Assembly: GCA_021029095.1 (NCBI GenBank) | Contig: JAJOHG010000040.1 | Span: 1 to 64,000 of the forward strand | Direction of reading: 5' to 3' | DNA from: Phellopilus nigrolimitatus | Taxonomy: Eukaryota > Basidiomycota > Agaricomycetes > Hymenochaetales > Hymenochaetaceae | DNA length: 64,000 nucleotides | Shown: positions 11,369 through 23,454 of the stretch, one piece after another | How the letters are laid out: each line of letters starts with the position of its first letter | How positions within the stretch are numbered: position 1 is the first letter of the stretch | Program-made: the position numbers and the translations under genes | Notes under the pieces: generated by a model | Database searches by the model: none | What the model was told of the DNA's origin: nothing | Seen by the model: only the letters and a program-made list of their open reading frames with translations

Positions 11369-13320
11369 TTATTCATACATACGAGTTGAACGCAACTGTC
11401 CCCCTCTGGACTGTATCAAAACGAAATAGGTACATGCGGTTTCCGACAATACATTAATGGCGCGCAAGTATTGCTCACCCGGTTTTCCGTACTTAATCAG
11501 TGCACTGGGAGCGAACATCCTGCGAGACCGAAATCGGCCGTTAGTGCAGAAGACGGTGGGAAAGACGACAAGAGCAGTCGGAGCGGAAGCGCGCCGACTT
11601 GCATGCGCGTCTTGAGGCTCGACAGTCGCGTCCAGTACTAAGGAATTTTTGTACACGAGCCCGCACGATGCATGCGTGGACGAGGCGCTATTATATCTTT
11701 TCGCTGGCGACTGTTTCACGAATGACTATCACGCGTCGATGTGCTGTATAGCGAGACAATGAGCACGATATCGAGGCAGACGCAATCAATTTACTCACAG
11801 ATACAAGCTCTACATGCGTCCCGCTTGCTCTCGCAGTCTGGAAATATCGAGCCCACAAGAAAGTAATAATCGAAACGGAGGTACCTATCCAAGCGATCGG
11901 GATTTAGACAGAATATGGTAGCGATAAAGACGAAGAGAGAATGCGAAAGTAAAGCAAAATGGACGCCTACCGCACGCGCACATCCCCACAAACATAATCT
12001 TCACATGACGGCGTCGGCCGTGAAGATCGTGAACGCAGCGTTCGGCTCCTGTGTAGCAAAACCGCGTGTCCGTTCCGAGCGCGACATTAGAAAGCGTCTG
12101 CGAGGACTTCGGATGAATGTTATAAACAGCGAATATCATTGCGAGAGAAGGAGAATGAGCGCGCGCACTATATCATTACCCCAGCCCTTTGCAGCGGCGC
12201 GCTTTTGTGTTCACAGTGACGCTCCGCCGGCCAGCCTATCACACTTGACTCCTAGACACGTTAGCGAGCTGATCAGATCGATTGTCTTGAGAAAAAAGGA
12301 AGGAAATACGTACCTCACGGAGCCAAGCGCCTCACCGGTGGACGCGCAGGTTCCGCAATCGTCTCCGCACTGCCCTACATCTGCCCTCCCCGCGGCTGCC
12401 AATGTCGACACGCTGCACGCCCTCACCGCTTTGTGCGCTTCCAGCGCGCCTATCTTCCCTATCCGGCGCAGGCGCGTGCTCGTCCGCCAGCGGCTCGTTC
12501 TTTGTCGGCGGCGTCGGCGCTCTCGCGCTCTTCGTAAACGCCTCCACCGGAGCAGACGGCATCGCGGACCTTGGGCCTCCATCCACCGCAGACGCGGCGC
12601 GTAGCACTCCTTAAAAGGTGTGACGAGGCCGATTCCGGTGACGATCGGAATGGCGCGCTCGGTGCCGGAGAGCGGGGCGGCTGTTGCTGTTGATTTTGCT
12701 GCAGCCAGTGATGCTCGCATCGTCCTTGTCCGAACAGCCGGAGACGGTGGGAGTGGAGCGCGCGCAGCGCTGGAAGAGGCTGCATTGGTGGTGTCTGAGA
12801 CGGCGGGTTAGGCGCTGGACGTCGGGTCTGCAGCAAGAGAAAAAACGGGTTAGGGTCAGGATATGAAGACGGCAGATGCAGGAGTATGGCGGAAGACGAG
12901 CAGAGAACGCACCCGAAATTACCTGCGACACCGTTTGGCGCGTGCCCGGCGGCAACGCGCCGGAAGCCAAGCTCGCGGTGCTGGAGAAATCGTACGGTAG
13001 AGGCGGCCTGGGTGGGCCGGGGTGTGGACAGCCGTGCGCGCCCGCGACGCGCTCAGGCAGGTACATGCGCGGCGTGTCGAGGCCGACGCTGCCGGCGTCA
13101 CCGAGCAGGCCCGGTTTTTAGATGCGCGGCGGAAGCGAGGTGGTCGAGCGTCGGCGGGAGGTCACAACGCTGTAGTATCACCAGTTTTCAAACTTGCCGG
13201 CACCTCCCGAGCGCTTTCACTCCATCGTCCAGGCAAAGAAGTCAGTGAGTCCATCATCTTTCGCATGTTTATCGACCTCGCGCTTATCGTCTTCAAGTTG
13301 TCACACGTCGACATAGGCTA
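11369..13320 (-). other. Unit 2 GC-rich block with minus-strand coding-like segments
   Basis: Shorter relative of 5080-8040. The 3' piece at 11369-11719 carries ALIKYGKPGEQYL, and the middle piece at 12211-12720 carries GTERAIPIVTGIG and RIGKIGALEAHKAVRACS. The latter keeps the same frame as unit 1 up to an intron-like GTACGT donor near 12311 with acceptor GTCTAG near 12261. A 5' piece near 12960-13110 keeps TPRMYLPERVAGA. No domain recognised. Frame conservation between units in the RIGKI block is the best argument that part of it is or was coding. Confidence 0.35.
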
Positions 13321-13539
13321 GCTATCGGTACTAATTTCTTCTCTTACCGTAATCTCTCCTTCGGGGCAAAGTCGGCGTACCTGAAAGATCGACTGGGATC
13401 TCCTGTCTTTTCTTCTTCGTTTCATGTTCTCTTGCAGCTCTCATCCCTTTCTCGACACGCGCAGCACATTCAGATCGCTTGCCGGTCCCCCACACTGCAC
13501 GCCTATGTTCCTGAGGTCACACCGAAACCCGCACCCCCT

Positions 13540-14940
13540 TTGCACCCCGTCTAACAGCCGAGCGCCGGGCCAGAGTTGCTTCGGCACGGAGTGCGAAGCT
13601 AGGCATGTTGGCATTTTACTCGTTCTTTCTTTAAATCTCTAAGCGTTCCACCCGGTACTTTAACGTCCAGCCGTACCCACAGATAATGACGTCGGGACCA
13701 GAGCGGCGAAGGCGGGGAAGAGCTCGACGGGTGGCGTTCGTAAGGCACTTTTTCGTATCCAGATTGCGTGCGCTCCATCGTTTAAAGGCACGAAAGAGCC
13801 GCTGCGTTTGTCAACAGCGGCTGTCCGTCTATCCTTCACGGTGCGTTATTATTTAAGGTTTGTGCTTACAGCTGTGCTTATTGTTTGCACAACCTTGCGC
13901 ATCACCACCAGGCGTTGAAACGTTCAAGTGCTATCATTCCGTGTGAGCTTCCGCTCTTCTCGCAAGTCCGAGTCGTATAAACAGGGCGCAAGCCCTGGCA
14001 CGCCTGTCGTGCGCTCTCGCGGCATGACGCTTCTCCGGCGGCCGGTGCAATTTCTTTGCTCATAGAGAACGTGGTGTTCTCATCATCCTTCCTCGAAATA
14101 CGAACACGGCTTTCCTTGGCTCTGATGAGCAGCGTCCTCAAATTGGCTCGCACTAGGAGGCTGCCCTGGCGCACAGGCAGAGATAGCCCGGGACGCGCGC
14201 GTTGTTTAGACAGAGCGTCTCATCGGCTGACTGGGATTGGGTTCGGCTGTCTCGACCCTAGCGCGCTCGCATCTTCGAGCAGATGCGCGTTGTTTTCGGT
14301 GACTTGATGAAGTGTGCTAGAATCGATTGTCACGTCTCGGATGTTCGTCAAAATCAAGAGGAATAGACTTGCCGGTGCGGGATGTTTGATATTGTCCCAT
14401 CATTCGCCTCGGGATTCGCGTACCAGTAAGTATGATCAGCCTGGCTCCCTTTCAGGCTCCGTAATATCGCGATATTCGTTTCAGAGTATGCGGTCCTTAA
14501 CTCTAAGCTAAGTGTCGTACGAATACCACTGGAGAAAACGTGAGTTTCGGCTTTGTCTTCAATCTGCAATGATTAGATCAGCTCGTCCGCTCTCTCCTCT
14601 TGTGGGCTAATTTGCATTCAGTCTGCGTTGGCACGTTGTGTTCGCAGATCTATATTTGGTACATCTTTTCATGCAAATGATAGATCTTGCACAGCTGTAT
14701 AGCGCGTGGGCTCCTCGTTCTTCTGGCAGTAAATTCTGTGAACACAAGTAGACCTCCGATGCGGTTTGCAAGCGAGGCTATGTATGTGTTCGTTACAGTG
14801 CGACTTCTCTTCTTATTGGGCTCTGGGAGCGTCTGGCCATCCATGCGTTTCACGTATATTGTCTGTGAATTCCTCGAATGAAAACGTCGTTTTTAACCGT
14901 ACACTGAGGGCGCATAATTCAGTCCTCTATACATGAAAAC
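13540..14940. other. Unit 3 spacer, left part, interrupted by the Helentron
   Basis: Collinear with 1430-2840 of unit 1. The similarity stops at 14940 (TCCTCTATACATGAAAAC) and resumes at about 31013 (AACTGTATACGAG), as shown by the uninterrupted versions at 2840-2870 and 61010-61040. A frame corresponding to the unit 1 frame at 1558-1953 contains a stop here, so this copy gives no intact product. Confidence 0.6.
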
Positions 14941-14951
14941 TTTGGTTGTGG

Positions 14952-14969
14952 GCCATTGCTTCGCATGGC
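14952..14969 (-). other. 3'-terminal hairpin of the Helentron
   Basis: GCCATTGCTTCGCATGGC on the plus strand folds into a 7-bp stem (GCCATGC against GCATGGC, one bulged T) with loop TTC, 11 bp from the element edge. Helitrons need such a hairpin to end rolling-circle transfer. Confidence 0.7.
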
Positions 14970-14971
14970 AA

Positions 14972-14983
14972 GTTACGATTCCT
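14972..14983 (+). repeat. Subterminal inverted repeat, 3' side of the Helentron
   Basis: GTTACGATTCCT is the exact inverse of 31004-31015. It lies 2 bp inside the terminal hairpin. Confidence 0.75.
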
Positions 14984-15046
14984 TTTTTTTTATTTTTCCT
15001 TTTTATAAGGTCAAGTTATGAGTGAACTTCATTCCCGTACCAAATT

Positions 15047-18000
15047 TTATAGTTTTGAATATATAAGGACACATGCATTTCTGACTGAGGTAGCTGGGTT
15101 CCGAACCTCATACAAGTCTTCATGTGAGAAATTATCAAGATGGCCCTCCATTTGGCTTTTGCCACTTGTACCTATTCCATCATTGTACCAGACATTTAAT
15201 CTAGAATCAAATATTCTGCAAGTATAATGGTCAGAACCATGGTATACAATACCCCTAATGTGATAGTTGTGGACATTTCCATCTTCATCTTCCAATGATA
15301 ATCTATGTTGGATAAGGAGATGGGAAGTATGGGTATGCAAACCAAGGATAGGAGGGAACTGATAAACATCATAATCTACTGTAAGGTCATTTGTCACAAA
15401 TTTTTTACATCGTCTACATTGTATGAACATACTTTTGATATAGTACTGCAACCAATCACTAACAGTGGGGTGAGTACCAATGCTTTTGGATTGCCAATCT
15501 TGTTCAAATAAACTCCACTCTCGAATGAAGCCTGTGTTCACAAAGGAGCTAGGAATTAATTGAGTAAGTTCAGTTTTACAATGAAGACATAGAGTTTTTT
15601 TTGACATAAAACCTTCATTCATGTCAAGAAGTTTAGATGTAACAAGATGAACACCTGTACCCACTTGCCCTTTAGGAAAATCATTTTTTGATAGTCTGTG
15701 TAAGTTGTTTCTGATTTGTGCCCTAATCCAACGGAAATTTGTTTTTTTGTCAACTATCATTCGGTCAAAAAATGTACTGATGTTGTTGGAGTAAGTCTTC
15801 CATCTATCATTCCATTCCCCTGGGTTCTCCTTCCATATATGCAACAATATGGGTAAGAGAGAATCATAGGCACAGCTGAAATTTATAGGATCCCATTTTA
15901 TACCTAAGGGCGCTATGAGATGTTGATTAGATGAGTGTCTTGCTGTCTTTTTCTTTTTTGACGTAGGCATAGACTCGTCAGCATCTTCCAAATAGTGCTT
16001 TTTAGATTTCATAGGAAAATTTGTATCAGTTGCCTTTATGTGGGCTGGGTCAACTTTGGTAGGCTGATCAGGTTGAGGGACCATTTTGGGGACAAGGGGA
16101 GGACTAGATTGGTTATGCAAGTCATGGTTCTGTTTATCATCTTTGACAGGTTTAGTAACAATTTGCCAAGGGCATACCTCTCCCTGATTATAGAGTTCAA
16201 AGGGCCTAGATGATGTCCATTGAATTGCTGGATGAATGTCAGCTGGCAGGAATGAATCCCCCCCATACTTGCGAAACAGCTGAATTAAAGGTCCTCTAAT
16301 ATGGGAGTTGATAGCAGGATGAAGTGTTTCTAAATATTGTCTTCTAGTTATCTCATTCAGCAATTCCAGTTCTCTGAACTCTTGTCTTAAAAATCCATCT
16401 GCACCTCCCTGAATTTTTCTGGGATCAAAACCCTGTATAATAATAGTCCCTTCGGCAGATGCACTTCTTGAAAGACAAGTATAAAATGACTGGTGAGATT
16501 TACAGTGGTTCAAGTGCACCACATTTTCTGACCTTGTTCTTCCTTGAGCACAGAAGTCTGTCATGGCAAAGTTTAAATTCAGACAAACCTGGGTCCTGTT
16601 GATGTGTCTGATAGAGTCATCTGGAAACTGGCAAAGTATTCCAATTTTGTGCTTGGGTAATGGAATAACATTTTCAGGCAAATCATCTAATTGTATGTTC
16701 TTAGGTGGATCTTTTAGCTTGACAAATACAATGTCTAGAGTTTGCTTGCCATCTGGCATAGACCGAGCTATCCAACTGTGGACAGTGGCTTCAGCTCCAT
16801 TGGTAACACAGCATTCAGTAGCTTCATTCTTTTTAATCATTACAGGCATCCCTATACATAATGATAGCTTCCCTGGAAAATGCTCAGATAAAGAATGAGG
16901 AAGATCCCACAATATCTGCTTCTCATGGTTGGAAAGCGGTCCAATTTTCCTCACGTCAGGGGGAGGCTTCCCTTTTATGGCCTTGGGGGGAGCTGCTACG
17001 TCTACTGAGTGAAATGTGTGCACTTCCTGCTTCTGTTCTCTAGCAAAGCGCTTGGCCCCAATTTCATTGATCTTATCCCTTTGAATATTCCTTGCAGTAA
17101 TAACTGAGACATATCTGAACTTTTTCTGAGAAACTTGTTTCTTGTTAGGACCTTTACCCGCAACAAGGGTTTTCAAAAAATTTATATCCGCATTTGAACA
17201 AGCCTTGTATCTCATGTTCTCCAAAGCAGACCTGAGTCGGGAATCTGGTTCACTCTGGGTCTTCTGTCTCATATTCTGTCTTAGAATGACAACAGTTGTC
17301 ACTTGATGCCACAGAGCCTTTCCAATAGTTGCCTGTTGGCTATATACAGACATGCCAGGAAGGAGAACCGTTCCAACCTTTCCTTTGTACAAACTTTGTC
17401 CTCCAGGTGGCTCTAATTGGGCAAAGTCTCCTGCAAATATAATATTCATCCCTCCAAAGGCATCCTGTGGGTTATTAAGAGCCATAGCAAGGCTTTGACT
17501 AATTTGATAAAGTTGATGGCAGGCTATCATAGATACTTCATCTACAAATAGGTATTGTACTCCCAGAAGACGCTCTTTGACACCAGCAATACTCTTTGAA
17601 AAACTACCAGGTTCATCGTTGCTTGAGCCAACTCCCAGAAAAGAATGGTAAGTAGATCCATTCACTAGAGCAGCTGCGGCGCCTGTAGGTGCAACAACAG
17701 CAAATCGGTAAGATTCACTCCGGTCATTAAAATATTGAATTAAGGCCTTGATAACCTGCGACTTGCCAGTTCCTCCCATACCACCAATGTACATTTTAAG
17801 TTGGTCAGGATGGGATATAGAGGCATGATTTGCAATGATAGAGAAGGCCCTCTCTTGCTCCTCATTAAGGGTGAACTGGGTGACAAGATCAGAGATCTTT
17901 GTTTTAGCTTCAGAAGGGACGCCCAGTGCTGATTTCTTAAGATATGTAGAATCTACAACCTTCACCTCATTCTCAACAAAGTTGTATGGAGTGAAGACAG

Positions 18001-21000
18001 GTAATGTACTGGGCATTTGTTGTTGTCTAGAACCTAATACTTCTTTACGTTTTCTGTCTAAAAGTTCTGTCCAGAAATGGTTTGTTCTCATAGGAAGAGG
18101 AATATCTTTGAAAGCAAAGTCCAGTTCGACTTCTCCATTGACAGGTTTATCATGCCATCCAGAAGAAACAAGAAGTTCCTCCATCTGTCTCATGAGATCT
18201 AGTCTATGCAGAGTTTTGTTGCTTAGGTTTTCCAGTTCATCATCATGGGCATCCAAGTTATCGTCAACCATTTTCGAAGCATGATTTTCCAAGTCCATCT
18301 TATCAAATGATTCATCTCCAGAAGGGGACCAACCTGTGCTAGATTTCTCCGCATCTTTTTGTTTTCTTTGATAAGAGAAGTCATCCCTGGCGTCAAGACA
18401 TTCATATCTAATATTAAAGAATTTCATAAGTTGCAATTGTCTTGGAGTGAACTCGTATTCATCAAAGATGTCATCCCAAGTAGCATCAGCATCTTTGAGG
18501 TCCAAACCATCTCTCCAGGGTTTAAAAAGGGTCAACATGGTAGCACAGTAATATTCTCTGTCACTCATGTTAGGCCTGGGAAGAGTATTAACAAAGTTTG
18601 GAATGGGCGCCTTTGTTTCAGACAAAAGAGTGATGACATGTGTACTGTATTGGGGATGGTCAGGCATAAACCGGAAAGTCCCTCCAGGAAGAATAGGATG
18701 AGAATGTGCTGTTGAAGAGTTAGATTCTAAAGGGATTGGTACTTCCCGTGGTTGAATGGGGCCTTCCTCAGATTTAGCATCATCTTCACAAAGATTGTCA
18801 AGAACTTCCTCATCTGTATCACTATAGTCATCAATACCCTCCTGTCGAGGGTGAGGTTCCTTTGCATTCTTTCTGTTCAGGGGTTGATAATTCTTCTGCA
18901 AAAGTCTTACCCAATCATAAAGACAAAGGTCTTCAAATTCAGCTGGTCTGTAGATATAGTCAGCAGTCTTAGTGTAACCTACAAGGCTTCCTTTGGATTT
19001 CATGATTAGAAGCTTCTCCTTTTGTACGTCTTCATCTATGGTCTTGGGTATTAGGTCATCTTCTTCAGTCAGATGAGAGGGCATTTCATGGAACTGGCGG
19101 ACAAAGGCTACATACGGTTTCCAGTAAAAGGGTACAAAGCTATAGTTTGTATAATGATCAGGATGTCCTAACAGATACATAGAGGCCATCGGACTTCCAA
19201 TTTCAAGGTGGGAAGTAAGTGAATTGACAATTTGCGTAAGAGTCTTCCTAGCCTTTTCTTGCTTATCATTTCCCCCTCCCAGATACTCCTGGTTTCGATC
19301 AAATACACCTTTGATTGTGTCAAACATTGCCGCTGTCTTTAAAGGGAACTTTGTGATATAATCTGTCACATAAACAACAATGGCCTTAATAGCTGTTCCA
19401 GACAGAAGACTTGTCACATCTGTGTTGCACCTTAAAAGATAAGTCAACACGGGTGTATAATAGTTGATCCAAGCTTCCTGTTTCTTCAGATTGATGGCAC
19501 CAGAAGGCAGCACTTTGGTTTCTTTTTGGATTTCTCTAGGGAAGCGAGCTTTGCAAGTCTTGTGCTTATTGGCAGTGCAACGACTCGTACAAGTATGTAC
19601 ATTGGATTTGAGGACAACATGGTTGACCGCATCTGGAAATGTAGACCACCATTTTTGGTTGGCTTTGCAAGATGGACATTCATCACATGATTTTTCACAA
19701 GGTAGAGGAACAGGAGTAGGCATAGTTTCAATAGGACTTTCTTGCTCATCCAGAGGGAGTGCCGATACTCTGGTATTAACCTCCTGTTGAGTTGCTTGCA
19801 TAAACTCTCCTAAGTGGGCTCCTTCTAAATACGCAATCATATGATTTTGAAATTCAGAATTGTCTGCCAATATTTTGTCTCTGATCTCTTCAGGAGTGAG
19901 GGAGTTCTCAATCCACAACATAAGGTGCAAGTGCAGGGTGAGTCTTCCTTGCTGCTCCACTGTACCATAGTAAGCATTTGTTTTTCCATAAAGTCCCTCA
20001 TGACCAGAATCAACTCCCAGTATGTGTTTCAAAAACAGGTTGACCATGAAATGAAAATACCTTGCACTTGCAACTGGGTTATTTGCAATCAATCTATATC
20101 GCTCACTATGCGTTCTGATTCTAGGCTTAAATTCAACCTCCTTGTCTGCAAAATAGAGACATATGGGATTTTTCACATCTGGAGGAGCGAAAGTGATGAA
20201 CCAAGGAGGAGCACCCAAATGGTCTATCAGAGACCAAATCTCATTACGCATGTGCTTTTTTGAAGTCATTGATCCATCAACTCTTTGAGCAACATGATCC
20301 ACATCTCGAATAAGTTGGTAGCAAACTTTCTCTTCATGAGTGTCTGGTTTTACATGCTCCCCACTTTGAAGTCGGATGGTGAGTCTTTGTAAAGTACTAG
20401 TATCCACACTCATAAGCCGGTCTGTGATAGATTGGAAGTTTCCTCTATCAGCCTGAATAAATCCGCTACTGGTGGCTTGTTTGATTTGTTCATGATTGAA
20501 TGCAACTAGAGCAAAGTGACTATCTAATTGAAATCTCTTGTCATGGTACATAAGAAGGCGTCTCTTCCACATTTCACTGGATATTTTTTTATTTTGTTGC
20601 AAGCCTCTAAGATTACCAACTCCACCAAATCCGTAAGGGAAGAGCCAAGGAAACATACGTGGATACAGCTGAGGATTTGCGTACATTGACTCAGGTTGAG
20701 CAGATCTACCAATGGCGAGTACTTTTTTCCCACCTTTAAGGTGATTGAGGGCGATGGCAGTTAGGGCATTCATACTCATGTCTGAAAGCTCTTCTCCAGT
20801 AAGACCATGAACCATAAATGCACATTCTCCAGATTCAACTCCTTCTTCATCTTCATTGTCATTTACAGCAGTTGATTCTGCATTCTTGTTGGTGCTGCCT
20901 TCTGTTTTGAGGTAAGATACTCCCACCGGGATCTGCTCATCATCATATGTGTCCATGTTTTCTTGGGAGATAAGAAGATCAGCATAGTCTATATGATTCA

Positions 21001-23336
21001 GTTTAAGCCATTCTAGAGCAGCCATAACCTTGTTTCGTCGAATCAGAAGAGGGACCTTCCTTAAATCTTCTGGCATAGGTTGGTTTGGTCCAGTAAAAAC
21101 AAAGGCAAGTACTTCATCTAACTCATCTTTAGGAGGTGGTAATATATTATATACCTTGGGAGTAGGAGTGGAGAACAGCATGGCATTTGCCCTCATCTTA
21201 TACATTCCAGAGGCCACTCTTACCACGTAACGGTTATGTCTAACTCTAGATACTATAAGTTTCTCTGCATAACTGAGATCTTTCAGTTGAAGCGGGATCT
21301 CTCCAAGCCAAAACCCATTTACCAAGGCATACGGTGGGATTTTCAGTTTGGAAATGATTTTAATACAGGCCAAGCAGACGTTAGAGCACTTAGGATCAAA
21401 CACAGGACCTTTCAAATCTTCTATTGGATCCTCTTCATTTTTTCTTTCCTTTCGAGTCACCCCTGAGAAGTCATGACTCGCCGGGTCTAAAAGGGAGAAG
21501 TCAAGGTGATTTAAATCTTTCTTGGAAGTCAAATGAGAAAGAGGAGCCAGTTGTCCACACACTGCACAACCTGCTTCAGATACCTTGGAGGGATGTATAC
21601 CGTCACACCAGTCATTTATTATAGCCTCTTTCAGTTTTTTGTCTACAGGGGGAGGCGGAAAGGGAATGCCTGGGAGCGAGTCTTTGCTAGGGTCTGGATT
21701 ATCATTGCTAGGACGGATACCTTTTTTGGGGGTTTTAATCGATTTGTAAGAGACATATTTTACTGTTTTCTTTTTGTTTTCTTTAGGGTTGAATACCATG
21801 CCGTAATTATCTAATCCTAACCCAGATTCTAAAATCAATGTGCGTAGTACAGAAATTGGAGTCCTCTTGGTGAATGTTACGCCTAGTTTAGAGCATATCT
21901 TTTTGAGGGCAGGTATAGAAAGCACATTTACGATTGAAGGTGGTAGATTTGGACAAACAATGGACAGACGGTATTCAGGAAGGGTATTCAACTCATCGAG
22001 GCAAATGTACTCGTTAAACAGAAACTTCGCAATCTTAGAAGGGGGTGGATCAACTGGAGAGGCATGAACACGTAACATATCATACGTAAAAGTAGTTAGA
22101 GGTTTAGCAGACGACGCTACCTGTGTTCCCCCTCCCATGGTACATTTATTTGTTTTGTTTTTTTCCACATTGTGGAACAGTTCTACAGGACCTTTGTCCT
22201 TCCCGGAAAAGCTCCTGATCTTTTCCGGGATATTGTCGCCCAAATTATGGGCTAGTTCATCAGGATCTTCGTCCTTCCCAGAAAAGCACCAGAACTTTTC
22301 CAGGATATTGTCGCCCAAATTATGGGCTAGTTCATCAGGATCTTCGTCCTTCCCAGAAAAGCACCAGAACTTTTCCGGGTCATTGCCTGCTGCCATAGGA
22401 GGCCCGAGCAGACGAGAATCTGTGATAAAATATGTCAGACTTCATAAAAATAATGAATAAAAAATTGGAGGAGCTCAAGTCGCATCCGTACACACGGATG
22501 TAGAAAGTCGTGGTGATCGACATTTACTTCCAAATCAGGAAGTAGATTCGCATCACCGTAGATAACCACTGAAGCCCTCCACATACTACCTTCAATGCCT
22601 AGAACTCGACCTGATTCAGACAAAAAGGTTTCTCGTTGACAGTATACATTCTTGTCCGGGCTGCCTCGAAGAAAATGCAAGGCAAAACAAGTCTGGTGGC
22701 ATTTTTCCTTTTTTGGATGTCCATGTCGATCACCACGACTTTCTACATCCGTGTGTACTACAGATGCGACTTGGACTTCCCCCCACTTAGACTTACCCTG
22801 GATGTTCAGGTTCTCTTGAACTTCCAGATTAGCACCTGCTGTCATAAGAGGTATGGACAGGGAAGAATCTGCAATAAAATACATCAGACCTTGTAAAGAT
22901 AATGAATAGCAAAAAAGTGGGAGGAGCTCAAGTCGCATCTGTACTACAGACGCGACTTTGACTTCTCCCTACATTAGACTTACCCTTGTATTTCAGATTC
23001 TCTTGAGTTTCTGGGATAGAGCCTGCTGTCATAGTGGGCATGAACCGGCAAGAAACTGTGATAAAATACGTCAGACTTTGTAAAGATAATGAATAGAAAA
23101 AAAGTGGGAGGAGCTCAAGTCGCATCTGTACTACAGACGCGACTTTGACTTCTCCCCACATTAGACTTACCCTTGTAGTTCAGATTCTCTAGAGGAAGTT
23201 GAGATCGTTCTTGAGAACAAGACGTGGTGGTTTGAGAGGGACAGGCGGGTGTACCGACAGGGGTACAAGGTTTGCATTGGTACTGTATAGTATATCCATA
23301 TAAGGAAATAGTATTATCATCACGTGGTCTGCTCAT
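15047..23336 (-). CDS. Helitron Rep/PIF1-type helicase (RepHel), 4 exons
   Basis: Predicted exons on the minus strand: 23336-23171, 23055-22984, 22868-22797 and 22419-15047. All junctions are GTAAGT donors with TTGCAG or TCACAG acceptors and phase 1. Together they give 7683 nt, 2560 aa with no stop. The last exon alone gives 2449 aa from its first ATG (22396). Numbered from that ATG: a DUF6570-like Cys-rich region (about 265-420, GCAVCGQ); the Rep domain with HUH-type HLHLMLW (about 820) and the two-tyrosine motif YVTDYITK (about 1007); an SF1B PIF1-type helicase with Walker A GGMGGTGKS (about 1535) and FVDEVSM (about 1615); and a C-terminal extension with SCAYDSLLPIL (about 2172), resembling a cysteine-peptidase fold. 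It would nick and unwind DNA for rolling-circle transposition. All core motifs are intact, so the element may be autonomous. Confidence 0.85.
22149..22375 (-). repeat. Three 75-bp coding repeats near the RepHel N-terminus
   Basis: 25-residue units of the form EKFWCFSGKDEDPDELAHNL. Two are nearly identical and the third is diverged (EKIRSFSGKDKGPVELFHNV). They stay in frame and are acidic. They follow directly after the sequence encoded by the duplicated 72-nt exons, so the whole N-terminus is built from two kinds of repeat. Confidence 0.85.
22491..22755. mobile_element. MITE with perfect 33-bp terminal inverted repeats, in RepHel intron 3
   Basis: The arms are 22491-22523 (CACACGGATGTAGAAAGTCG onward to GACAT) and 22723-22755 (its exact inverse). 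They enclose about 200 bp with no transposase. The element sits inside a palindrome that is intact in introns 1 and 2 (CTGTACTACAG), and GTAC occurs on both sides (22488-22491, 22755-22758). The target duplication is therefore TA (Tc1/mariner-like) or GTAC. A TA duplication with CACACGG termini is the simplest reading. Confidence 0.75.
22797..23170 (-). repeat. Tandem duplication of a 72-nt exon plus a palindromic intron
   Basis: Units of 187 bp: a 72-nt phase 1-1 exon (22984-23055 and 22797-22868) with a 115-bp intron. A related exon start begins the main exon at 22419. Each exon encodes a 24-aa unit with P-x-MTAG (or MAAG) in its middle and QENL near its end. Introns 1 and 2 carry a near-perfect 29-bp palindrome (22930-22958, 23117-23145; core TCTGTACTACAGA). 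Symmetric phase means any number of units keeps the frame. Confidence 0.8.
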
Positions 23337-23350
23337 TGAACCTCGTCCAA

Positions 23351-23376
23351 CATATATAATTTGAGACTTATATATG
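23351..23376 (-). promoter_or_regulatory. Possible core promoter of RepHel
   Basis: Two TATATA-like stretches (23352-23358 and 23369-23375) lie 15-40 bp upstream of the predicted ATG at 23336. The spacing leaves a very short leader, so the true start may be further downstream or the box may be unused. Confidence 0.3.
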
Positions 23377-23454
23377 GTTCATTCAAGATTTATTTATCAC
23401 ACACAATATATCATGTGCAAGTAACATAAATGGGTGTGTTAAGGCACATTTCAT

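Noticed and set aside
22492..22754. Coding role for the 167-codon minus-strand frame over RepHel intron 3
   Set aside because: The frame crosses the MITE and both splice sites. The exon model with three phase-1 joins explains the sequence better.
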